From Demequina pelophila (GTDB lineage: Bacteria; Actinomycetota; Actinomycetes; Actinomycetales; Demequinaceae), in NCBI RefSeq assembly GCF_000971175.1, contig NZ_BBLY01000001.1:545709-609708 (forward strand): a stretch of 64,000 nucleotides of DNA, given 5' to 3'. This document shows positions 55,130 through 62,147 of the stretch, piece by piece; positions within the stretch are counted from its first letter, which is position 1; every line of letters begins with the position of its first letter. The notes under the pieces are model-generated. The model ran no database searches. It saw only the letters and a program-made list of their open reading frames with translations, and was not told where the DNA came from. The translations under genes were made by a program, and so were the position numbers.

Positions 55130-57121
55130 TCAGACCTGGGCCTTCGAGGCGACCGCGGCGACGATGCGCTCCACCGCATCGTCCACCGGGACCTGGTTGT
55201 CCTGGCTGCCGTCGCGCAGGCGGAAGGACACCGCGTTGGCGTCCGCGTCCTCGCCGCCGGCGATGAGCACGAACGGGATCTTCTCCTTGGACGCGGTGCG
55301 GATCTTCTTGGGGAAGCGCTCGTCCGAGGCGTCGAGCTCCGCGCGGATGCCGCGGGCCTTGAGGCGCGCGACGATCTCGCCCAGGTAGTCGTTGAAGGGC
55401 TCCGCGACCGGGATCGCGCGCACCTGCACCGGCGCCAGCCACACGGGGAACTGGCCCGCGTAGTGCTCGGTGAGGATCGCGAAGAAGCGCTCGATCGAGC
55501 CGAACAGCGCGCGGTGGATCATCACCGGGCGCTGGCGGGTGCCGTCGGAGGCCTGGTACTCGAGCTCGAAGCGCTCGGGCAGGTTGAAGTCCAGCTGGAT
55601 GGTGGACATCTGCCACGTGCGGCCGATCGCGTCGCGCGCCTGCACGGAGATCTTGGGGCCGTAGAAGGCGGCGCCGCCCGGGTCCGGGACCAGCTCGAGG
55701 CCCGAGGCCTCGGCGACCTCGGCGAGCGTCTTCGTGGCCTCCTCCCAGATCTCATCCGAGCCCACCGACTTCTCGGGGTTGCGGGTCGACAGCTCGAGGA
55801 AGAAGTCCTCCAGGCCGTAGTCCTTGAGCAGGCCCAGCACGAACTCGAGCGTGGTGGTGAGCTCGTCCTTCATCTGCTCGCGCGTGCAGTAGATGTGCGC
55901 GTCGTCCTGGGTGAAGCCGCGCGCGCGGGTGAGGCCGTGGACCACGCCGGACTTCTCGTTGCGGTACACCGTGCCGAACTCGAACAGGCGCAGCGGCAGC
56001 TCGCGGTAGGAGCGCCCGCGCGAGCCGAAGATGAGGTTGTGCATGGGGCAGTTCATGGGCTTGAGGTAGTAGTCCTGGCCCTGCTTGGTGACGTTGCCCT
56101 GGGAGTCGCGCTCCTCGTCCATGTGCATGGCCGGGTACATGCCGTCCTTGTACCACTGGAGGTGGCCGGAGGTCTCGAACAGCTGCGCCTTGGTCGCGTG
56201 CGGGGTGTAGACGAACTCGTACCCCTCCTCGACGTGGCGGCGGCGCGAGTACTCCTCCATCTCCATGCGGACCACGCCGCCCTTGGGGTGGAACACCGCG
56301 AGGCCCGAGCCGATCTCGTCCGGGAAGCTGAACAGGTCCATCTCCGCGCCCAGCTTGCGGTGGTCGCGGCGCTCGGCCTCGGCAAGCCGCTCCTTGTACG
56401 CGACCAGCTCCTCCTTGGTGGGCCAGGCGGTGCCGTAGACGCGCTGGAGCTGCGGGTTCTTCTCCGAGCCCTTCCAGTACGCGGCCGCCGAGCGCATGAG
56501 CGACCAACCGTTCGCGAGCACCTTGGTGCTGGGCACGTGCGGGCCGCGGCACAGGTCGCCCCACGCGCGGTCACCGTTGCGGCGCACGTTGTCGTAGATG
56601 GTGATCTCGCCCTCGCCAATCTCCACCGAGGCGCCCTCGGCACCCTCCGTGTCGTGCGTGAGCAGCTCGCACTTGAAGGGCTCGTGGGAGAGCTCCGCGA
56701 GGGCCTCCTCGCGGGTGACCTCGCGGCGCACGAAGGCCTGGCCCTCCTTGACGATGCGCTGCATCGTCTTCTCGAGCTTCTTCAGGTCCTCCGGGGTGAA
56801 GGGCGTCGCGACGTCGAAGTCGTAGTAGAAGCCGTTCTCGATGGGCGGGCCCACGCCCAGCTTGGCGTCGGGGTTGACCTGCTGCACCGCCTGCGCGAGC
56901 ACGTGCGCGGTCGAGTGGCGCAGCACCATGAGTCCGTCCGGGTCCGCCGTGGTGACGGCCTCGACCGCGGCGCCGGCGGGCACCTCGCGGGCGAGGTCCC
57001 ACAGGGCGCCGTCGACGCGCATGACGACCACGTCGCGCCGGTCGGCGAACAGGTCCGTGCCCGTGGTGCCCGGCTCGAGCTCTCGCTCGATGCCGTCGAT
57101 GGTCGCGGTCAGGCTGGGCAC
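55130..57121 (-). CDS. thrS: Threonyl-tRNA synthetase
   Basis: 663 residues: N-terminal TGS domain, editing domain ([13 protein letters not shown]), class II core ([40 protein letters not shown]) and anticodon domain. GTG 57121 with GAGGAG about ten bases upstream. It heads the thrS-HIT-pgsA-patA-pimA-pdxS-NUDIX-pdxT row. Confidence 0.97.
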   Translation of the reverse strand: MPSLTATIDGIERELEPGTTGTDLFADRRDVVVMRVDGALWDLAREVPAGAAVEAVTTADPDGLMVLRHSTAHVLAQAVQQVNPDAKLGVGPPIENGFYYDFDVATPFTPEDLKKLEKTMQRIVKEGQAFVRREVTREEALAELSHEPFKCELLTHDTEGAEGASVEIGEGEITIYDNVRRNGDRAWGDLCRGPHVPSTKVLANGWSLMRSAAAYWKGSEKNPQLQRVYGTAWPTKEELVAYKERLAEAERRDHRKLGAEMDLFSFPDEIGSGLAVFHPKGGVVRMEMEEYSRRRHVEEGYEFVYTPHATKAQLFETSGHLQWYKDGMYPAMHMDEERDSQGNVTKQGQDYYLKPMNCPMHNLIFGSRGRSYRELPLRLFEFGTVYRNEKSGVVHGLTRARGFTQDDAHIYCTREQMKDELTTTLEFVLGLLKDYGLEDFFLELSTRNPEKSVGSDEIWEEATKTLAEVAEASGLELVPDPGGAAFYGPKISVQARDAIGRTWQMSTIQLDFNLPERFELEYQASDGTRQRPVMIHRALFGSIERFFAILTEHYAGQFPVWLAPVQVRAIPVAEPFNDYLGEIVARLKARGIRAELDASDERFPKKIRTASKEKIPFVLIAGGEDADANAVSFRLRDGSQDNQVPVDDAVERIVAAVASKAQV

Positions 57122-57266
57122 GGTGGTACTCCTCGGGTGGGCGGGCGTTCTACGGGACGATGCTACCGAGCCTGGGTCCCGCGCCGTCGCCTTGGGCGCG
57201 GGTTCGGTGTGGCGGGGGCTCGGTCACGCGGTCACGCCGTGGCGCGGCGGCGGCGCCGCGCGCCGG

Positions 57267-57272
57267 TACCTT
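57267..57272 (+). promoter_or_regulatory. -10 hexamer TACCTT of the two-component operon
   Basis: TACCTT lies 30 bases before the kinase ATG, followed by GAGGAGG. The gap to divergent thrS also holds a GGACGATGC word (57155-57163). Confidence 0.4.
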
Positions 57273-57296
57273 GGGATCCGACCCGAGGAGGAGCGC

Positions 57297-58772
57297 ATGG
57301 CCGACGCATCGCCGCGCCGCGGCGTCAGCGTGCGCACGCGGATCCTGGCCGCGGTGCTCGCCCTCACCGCGCTCGCCCTCGCGGTGTCCGGGTTCGTCGC
57401 CGCCAGCATCCAGGACGCCCAGGTGATCGACCGCATCGGCCGCGATCTCGCCTCGGACGTGAGCGAGTTCGAGCAGCTCCTCTCCGTGGGGGTGGACCCG
57501 TCGACCGGGCAGCCGTTCGCCGCCCCGAGCGACGCGCTGCGCACCTCGATGCAGCGCGTCATCCCCAAGCCCAACGAGGGCGTGATCGGTTTCATCGACG
57601 GCGAGCTCGCCTACCTCTCCCGCGAGGCCGTCATGCCGCTCGAGGACGATCCCGAGTTCATCGACGAGGTCACGCCCCTCACCACCGCGGACGACGTCTC
57701 GTACGCGCGCGTGTCCACGACGTATGGGAACTACCAGGTGGCCGTGGTGCCGGTCCGGGCCACGGTGGACGGCGAGCTCGTGGTGGGCACCGCGGGGAAT
57801 GTCGACGCCGACGTCCCGGTCGCCGCCGAGGTGCTCGCCTACGACGAGGACGCGGAGCTCGCGGAGTTCCGCAGGGCCTTCGCCATCTACGCGTGGGTGG
57901 CGCTCGCCGCGTTCGTCGTGGTCGCCGTGGTCGCGTGGCTGTTCGCCGGCCGCCTGCTGCGCCCCATCCGCGTCCTCGCGGCCGCCGCACGGAGCATCGG
58001 CCGGGAGGACATCTCCGAGCGCATCCCGGTCACCGGCACCGACGACCTCGCGGACATGACCGACTCCGTCAACCAGATGCTGGGCCGCATGGAGACCGCG
58101 TTTGCCTCGCAGATGGCGCTGCTCGACGACGTGAGCCACGAGCTGCGCACCCCCATCACGGTGCTGCGCGGCCACCTCGAGCTCATGGACCCGGCCGACC
58201 CGGCGGATGCCCGGGAGGTGCGCGACCTGAGCCTCGACGAGCTCGAGCGCATGAGCCGCCTGGTCGAGGACCTCATGACGCTCGCCAAGTCCGAGCGCCC
58301 CGACTTCATCCAGGCCCGCCCCACCGACCTGGGCCCCCTCACCGAGGCAGTGCTCGCCAAGGCCCGCGGCCTGGGTGAGCGCGAATGGATGCTCGACGCG
58401 ACGGCCGATGCGGTGGTCGCCGTGGACCCGCAGCGCGTCACCCAGGCCTGGCTCCAGTTGGCGGCGAACGCGGTGCGCTTCTCCACGGCCGGCTCGCAGA
58501 TCGGGCTCGGGGCGTCGATCGACGGCGACCGCGTCCGCCTGTGGGTGCGCGACCAGGGCGAGGGCGTGCCCGCCGAGCATCAGCAGCGCATCTTCGACCG
58601 TTTCCAGCAGGCCACCTCGAGCAGCGGGTCGGGGCTGGGCCTCACCATCGTGTCCGCGATCGCGGCCGGCCACGGCGGCACGGTCGAGCTCGAGTCCGCG
58701 GTCGGCATCGGCTCCCGCTTCACCATCGTCCTTCCCGTCACCGCCACGAGCCACCAGGAGGCCCGCGCATGA
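57297..58772 (+). CDS. Membrane sensor histidine kinase
   Basis: 491 residues. Two membrane helices (about 14-36 and 196-222) enclose an extracytoplasmic sensor of about 160 residues (VIDRIGRDLASDVSEFEQLL ... VVPVRATVDGELVVGTAGNV). HAMP follows, then HisKA with DDVSHELRTPITVLRGHLEL (His281) and HATPase with NAVRFSTAGS, VRDQGEGVP and SSGSGLGLTIVSAIAAGHGG. ATG 57297 with SD GAGGAGG. Unusually the kinase precedes its regulator. The sensor does not match a family I can name. Confidence 0.9.
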   Translation: MADASPRRGVSVRTRILAAVLALTALALAVSGFVAASIQDAQVIDRIGRDLASDVSEFEQLLSVGVDPSTGQPFAAPSDALRTSMQRVIPKPNEGVIGFIDGELAYLSREAVMPLEDDPEFIDEVTPLTTADDVSYARVSTTYGNYQVAVVPVRATVDGELVVGTAGNVDADVPVAAEVLAYDEDAELAEFRRAFAIYAWVALAAFVVVAVVAWLFAGRLLRPIRVLAAAARSIGREDISERIPVTGTDDLADMTDSVNQMLGRMETAFASQMALLDDVSHELRTPITVLRGHLELMDPADPADAREVRDLSLDELERMSRLVEDLMTLAKSERPDFIQARPTDLGPLTEAVLAKARGLGEREWMLDATADAVVAVDPQRVTQAWLQLAANAVRFSTAGSQIGLGASIDGDRVRLWVRDQGEGVPAEHQQRIFDRFQQATSSSGSGLGLTIVSAIAAGHGGTVELESAVGIGSRFTIVLPVTATSHQEARA

Positions 58773-59446
58773 GCCAGATTCTGATCGTCGAGGACGAGGA
58801 CCGCATCGCATCGTTCATCGAGAAGGGGCTGCGCTCGGCGGGCTTCACCAGCGAGCGCGCCGCGACCGGGCGGGACGGCTACCACCTGGCCATGACCGGC
58901 GACTTCGACCTGGTCATCCTCGACCTGGGCCTGCCCGACGAGGACGGTCTCGACGTGCTCGAGCGGCTGCGCGGCTCCGGCAACGACCTCCCCGTCATCA
59001 TCCTCACCGCGCGCACCTCGATCGACGACACGGTGCGCAGCCTCGAGGGCGGCGCCGACGACTACCTGGGCAAGCCGTTCCGCTTCGAGGAGCTGATCGC
59101 GCGGGTGCGGCTGCGCCTGCGCCGGGAGGCGCCCACCGCGGACTCCATGGTGCTGAGCCAGGGCGGCGTCGAGCTGGACCTGCGCTCCCGTCAGGCCTCG
59201 GTCGACGGCGTCGAGGTGGACCTGTCCGCGCGCGAGTTCGCGCTGGCCGAGGCGTTCCTGTCCAACCCGGGCCGCGCCCTGAGCCGCGAGCAGCTCCTGT
59301 CCCGGGTCTGGGGCTACGACTTCGACCCCGGGTCCAACGTGGTCGACGTCTACGTGCGCTACCTGCGCGGCAAGCTGGGCGCCGAGCGCATCGAGACCGT
59401 CCGCGGCGTGGGCTACCGGTTCGTCGCGAACCGGCGCCAGGCCTGA
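58769..59446 (+). CDS. OmpR family response regulator
   Basis: 225 residues. Receiver with acidic pair VEDEDR, phospho-acceptor Asp52 in VILDLGLPDEDG, Thr in ILTARTS and Lys in LGKPF, then a winged helix ending GVGYRFVANRRQA. Coupled to the kinase by ATGA. The nearest genes downstream are the two repeat proteins that share an upstream palindrome, so they are candidate targets. Confidence 0.93.
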   Translation: MSQILIVEDEDRIASFIEKGLRSAGFTSERAATGRDGYHLAMTGDFDLVILDLGLPDEDGLDVLERLRGSGNDLPVIILTARTSIDDTVRSLEGGADDYLGKPFRFEELIARVRLRLRREAPTADSMVLSQGGVELDLRSRQASVDGVEVDLSAREFALAEAFLSNPGRALSREQLLSRVWGYDFDPGSNVVDVYVRYLRGKLGAERIETVRGVGYRFVANRRQA

Positions 59447-59472
59447 GGCGACGCCCGACGGTCACCCGGACG

Positions 59473-59511
59473 CGCATCGGCCCCCGGCTGGTGATGCCGG
59501 GGGCCGATGCG
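59473..59511. terminator. Terminator built from an inverted pair of GGCCGATGC
   Basis: CGCATCGGCCCCCGGC (59473-59488) and its exact complement (59496-59511) form a 16-bp stem with a seven-base loop, between the convergent response-regulator and repeat-protein genes. Both outer ends are copies of the over-represented word. Confidence 0.85.
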
Positions 59512-59526
59512 GGGTGGGCCCGCCGT

Positions 59527-60045
59527 CTACGCGGACGCCGCGCTGGGGGCCGAGTCCGGGGAGTCGATGCTCGCGGGCGAGTCGACCGAGGCGACCGAGG
59601 CGATGGACGCGACCGAGACGATCGAGGCCGGCGAGATCACCGAGTACACCGAGTAGGTGGACTTCGCCGAGATGGTCGAGAGGTTGAGCGGCACCTGGGT
59701 CGAGGCGGGGCGCGAGGTCGTCGACGGCGTCGCCCCCTCCGTGGCGCCCGCGGTCGAGGAGTCCGGCGACGCCTCGGAACCCGGTGCGGCGGCATCCTCG
59801 CCGGCGGCCGTGCCCTCCTGGCCCTCCGTCGACCCCGCGCCCTCCCCCGCGACCGAGGTCGACGCCTCGTCGGCGTCACGCACGTCGCGCTCGATGCCGT
59901 CGACGTACATGCCCTCCTTGTCGACGTCCGAGCCGCCCAGGGTGGCGCGGTCATTGCCCAGGCCCTGCGCCACGGCGACGCCGCCCAGCGACGCGAGGCC
60001 AAGCGCGCCGGCGGTGATCCAGATGGTCTTCCGAGTGAACTGCAT
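59527..60045 (-). CDS. Exported Ser/Ala/Val-rich repeat protein, paralogue 1
   Basis: 172 residues. Signal peptide MQFTRKTIWITAGALGLASL with a likely cut after AVA, then a variable acidic region (GSDVDKEGMYVDGIERDVRDADEAS and a Thr/Glu/Ala stretch), then VPLNLSTISAKSTYSVYSVISPASI and a short repetitive tail of SVAS/SVDSPAS units ending SAPSAASA. The signal peptide and the YSVISPxS entry to the repeats match the protein at 61462. No LPXTG, lipobox or membrane anchor. SD AAGGAG before ATG 60045. Function unknown; likely secreted or wall-associated. Confidence 0.75.
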   Translation of the reverse strand: MQFTRKTIWITAGALGLASLGGVAVAQGLGNDRATLGGSDVDKEGMYVDGIERDVRDADEASTSVAGEGAGSTEGQEGTAAGEDAAAPGSEASPDSSTAGATEGATPSTTSRPASTQVPLNLSTISAKSTYSVYSVISPASIVSVASIASVASVDSPASIDSPDSAPSAASA

Positions 60046-60151
60046 GATGCTCTCCTTCGCGAGGGGCGCCGATGCGCCTGCCGATGGCACCACTGTGCCG
60101 CTCGCTCATGTGCCGTCGAGGAGGCCTACGTGAACGCGCGGGGAGAGTTCG

Positions 60152-60167
60152 ATGAGAGAACTCTCAT
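60152..60167 (-). promoter_or_regulatory. Palindrome ATGAGAG-AA-CTCTCAT upstream of paralogue 1
   Basis: Seven-base arms around two bases, preceded by TTCG, about 115 bases before the ATG at 60045; it overlaps the stop codon of the phosphotransferase gene. The same element in the same flank (TTCGATGAGAG) lies upstream of paralogue 2. Confidence 0.55.
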
Positions 60168-61357
60168 GCGAGCAGGCGGCGGTCGAGCACCCCTTCGGCG
60201 AGGCCCAGCCACTCCCCGCGGAACGACGCGTCCGCGGCGCCCGCGGCCAGCGCGATGAGGTTCGCGGCGGTGCGGGCCCGCAGGTCGTCGGCGTCGCAGC
60301 GCGCGGCGAAGGCCGCGAAGTGGTCCTCCGCCGCGGATGCGGCGGTCGGATAGCCCGCCGCGTCGAAGGTGGGCAGGACGAGCAGGTGCGCGAGCATCGT
60401 CGCCAGGTCGTCGGCGCGCCGCCCCGGGCCCAGCGTGTCGATGTCGATGAGGGCGGTCACCGCCGTGGGTGCCGTGCCATCGTCGACGAAGACGTTCGCG
60501 GGGTGGAGGTCGCCGTGCGTGACGCCCACCTCCGGCGCGAGGTCGCGTTCCAGGACGCTGGTGATCGCGCCGACCGCCGCGTCGACGCGGGCCCGGTCGA
60601 GCCCCTGGGCGACCGCCGTGGCGGCGTAGTGGTGGAGCCGGTCCGGGACGGACGGTCGCGCCCTCAGCGCGGCGGCCTCGGACGGGAGCGAGTCGATGGC
60701 CTTGAGGACGAGGTCGGGGTCGAGGGCGGCCGGGGCGTCTCCCCGGGGACGATGCAGGGCGTGCGTCATGGGCACGCCGCGGGCCTGGGCGACGGCGACG
60801 ACGCCGTGGCCCAGGTCGTACGCCGCGGGCGCGAGGGCGCACATCGCATGGCGCTCGAGCAGCGCGTCGGCGCGGGAGGGCCGCACCACCTTGACGAACC
60901 AGGTGGACCGCTCCCCTGCGGCCTCGACCTGCGCGCGCAGCACGGCGCGCCGCAGGGGTCGGAGCACGAGCATCTGCAGCTCGGCGACCGCGACGTCACC
61001 GTGCCCGGCGCGTCCGAAGGCCTCGGCCAGGGTGGCCGGCGTGGAGGCCGTGGCCAGCCCCGGGAGCGCGGGGTCGGCCGGGTGACGCCAGACGTGGATG
61101 ACGGCATCGCCGGCCTCGAGCCTCACGGCGCCGCACGCGGCGCGTTCGGACTCGGTGAGCCGGGCGTCGCTCGCGACCAGGTACAGCTCGCCCGCTCCCG
61201 TGCTCGCGGCGTAGCCGACGGAGGTCTCGGCGCCCGGCCGGGCGTGCACGGCGTCGATGCGCCAGTCGCCCAGCTCGAGGCCGGCGGTTCCCAGGGCGGC
61301 GGCGAGCACGTCGCCCGCCTCGCTCGACGCGAGCAGGTCCAGCGTGGTGGCGGTCAT
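60164..61357 (-). CDS. Phosphotransferase (APH/maltokinase-like) family protein
   Basis: About 397 residues. The kinase-like catalytic loop GVTHGDLHPANVFVDD and the metal-binding LIDIDTLGPGRRADDLATML are present. The N-terminal half (DWRIDAVHARPGAETSVGYAAS, LRPLRRAVLRAQVEAAGERSTWFVKVVRPSRAD) is the usual beta-lobe with lysine. Substrate cannot be told; sugar, choline or antibiotic are all possible in the family. ATG 61357 is used; ATGs at 61366 and 61369 are in frame and none has a clear SD. It lies between the two repeat proteins. Confidence 0.8.
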   Translation of the reverse strand: MTATTLDLLASSEAGDVLAAALGTAGLELGDWRIDAVHARPGAETSVGYAASTGAGELYLVASDARLTESERAACGAVRLEAGDAVIHVWRHPADPALPGLATASTPATLAEAFGRAGHGDVAVAELQMLVLRPLRRAVLRAQVEAAGERSTWFVKVVRPSRADALLERHAMCALAPAAYDLGHGVVAVAQARGVPMTHALHRPRGDAPAALDPDLVLKAIDSLPSEAAALRARPSVPDRLHHYAATAVAQGLDRARVDAAVGAITSVLERDLAPEVGVTHGDLHPANVFVDDGTAPTAVTALIDIDTLGPGRRADDLATMLAHLLVLPTFDAAGYPTAASAAEDHFAAFAARCDADDLRARTAANLIALAAGAADASFRGEWLGLAEGVLDRRLLA

Positions 61358-61382
61358 GGCATCCATCATGGCGGCAGAAGGG

Positions 61383-61426
61383 CCCCGTCCTCGTCGGCGC
61401 TGAGGGGTTTGCCGACGAGGACGGGG
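61383..61426 (-). terminator. Strong hairpin after repeat-protein paralogue 2
   Basis: CCCCGTCCTCGTCGGC (61383-61398) and its exact complement (61411-61426) form a 16-bp stem with a 12-base loop, 35 bases past the stop at 61462 and just before the phosphotransferase start. No U-run. Confidence 0.7.
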
Positions 61427-61461
61427 ACGGTTGGTGCGGGCGGACGATGCGCTTCCGGGCC

Positions 61462-61986
61462 TCAGGCGGACGGCGCGCTGGGGGCGCTGGGCGCCGACGC
61501 GGGCGAGGCGGGCGAGGCCGGGGAGTCCACCGACGCGGGCGACGCGACGGAGGCCGGCGAGTCCACGGAGAGGGGCGACGCGACCGAGAGGGGCGAGTCC
61601 ACGGACAGGGGGGACGCGACCGAGGCCGGCGAGGCCACGGAGAGGGGCGAATCGACGGACGCGGGGGACGCCACCGAGAGGGGCGAATCGACGGACAGGG
61701 GCGACGCGACCGAGAGGGGCGAGTCGACGGACACCGGCGACGCCACCGAGACGACGGACACCGCGGACACGGGCGAGATCACGCTGTAGGCCGAGCGCAC
61801 CGACTGGGTCGACAGGGCCAGCGGCGCGATCGACGAGGTGGGCTTGACGGTGGCGTCGTTCGCGGTGGTCTCCGGCTCGAGCGGGGTCTCGGTCATGCCG
61901 GTGGCGGCGACGGCGCCCCCGCCGATGGTCGCGAGGCCGAGCGCGCCGGCCGTGATCCACATCGCCTTGCGGTTGAACTTCATCAT
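61462..61986 (-). CDS. Exported SV(A/D)SP(L/A) hexapeptide-repeat protein, paralogue 2
   Basis: 174 residues. Signal peptide MMKFNRKAMWITAGALGLATI, cleavage likely after AVA, a short Thr-rich region, then SIAPLALSTQSVRSAYSVISPVSAV leading into about 13 tandem hexapeptides of the form Ser-Val-(Ala/Asp)-Ser-Pro-(Leu/Ala), ending SAPSAPSAPSA. Ala and Asp alternate over part of the array. The Val/small-residue spacing partly fits the hexapeptide rule of left-handed beta helices, but Pro/Ala/Ser-rich repeats can also be extended disordered stalks. SD GGGAG before ATG 61986. No anchor motif. No described family is recognised. Confidence 0.78.
   Translation of the reverse strand: MMKFNRKAMWITAGALGLATIGGGAVAATGMTETPLEPETTANDATVKPTSSIAPLALSTQSVRSAYSVISPVSAVSVVSVASPVSVDSPLSVASPLSVDSPLSVASPASVDSPLSVASPASVASPLSVDSPLSVASPLSVDSPASVASPASVDSPASPASPASAPSAPSAPSA
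61523..61756 (-). repeat. Tandem 18-bp coding repeats
   Basis: About 13 units such as GACGCGACCGAGAGGGGC and GAGTCGACGGACAGGGGC (plus-strand reading) with variation mainly at a few positions; alternate units are most alike, giving a 36-bp super-period. The array encodes the hexapeptides of paralogue 2 and is open on the other strand too, which is a reading artefact. Confidence 0.8.
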
Positions 61987-62102
61987 GATGGTCTCCCTTG
62001 TCTGCGGTCCGGCGGTGGTGCCGGTCCCTTGCGGTGAGACCACTCTGTCGAGCCCGCATAAGGGGCTCAGGAGCGTTGCATGAGCGCGACCATGAGATTC
62101 GA

Positions 62103-62116
62103 TGAGAGTCCTCTCA
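62103..62116 (-). promoter_or_regulatory. Palindrome TGAGAG-TC-CTCTCA upstream of paralogue 2
   Basis: Six-base arms around two bases, with the same 5' flank TTCGA as the copy near 60152. It is about 123 bases before ATG 61986. A further half-site-like CCCTCTCAG lies at 62129-62137. Candidate site for the adjacent response regulator. Confidence 0.55.
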
Positions 62117-62147
62117 CGTGGGTGAGTCCCCTCTCAGAAGTGCGGCG

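Noticed and set aside
3541-60071. Near variants of the word such as CGCCGATGC, AGCCGATGC, GACCGATGC
   Set aside because: They are common too, but counting loose variants would inflate the estimate; only exact GG(A/C)CGATGC copies were used.
60152-61789. Long plus-strand frame with GESTDRGDATER-like repeats across the phosphotransferase and repeat genes
   Set aside because: It is the complement of real minus-strand genes that have SD, signal peptide and family motifs; the repeat is open on both strands only because of its 18-bp period.
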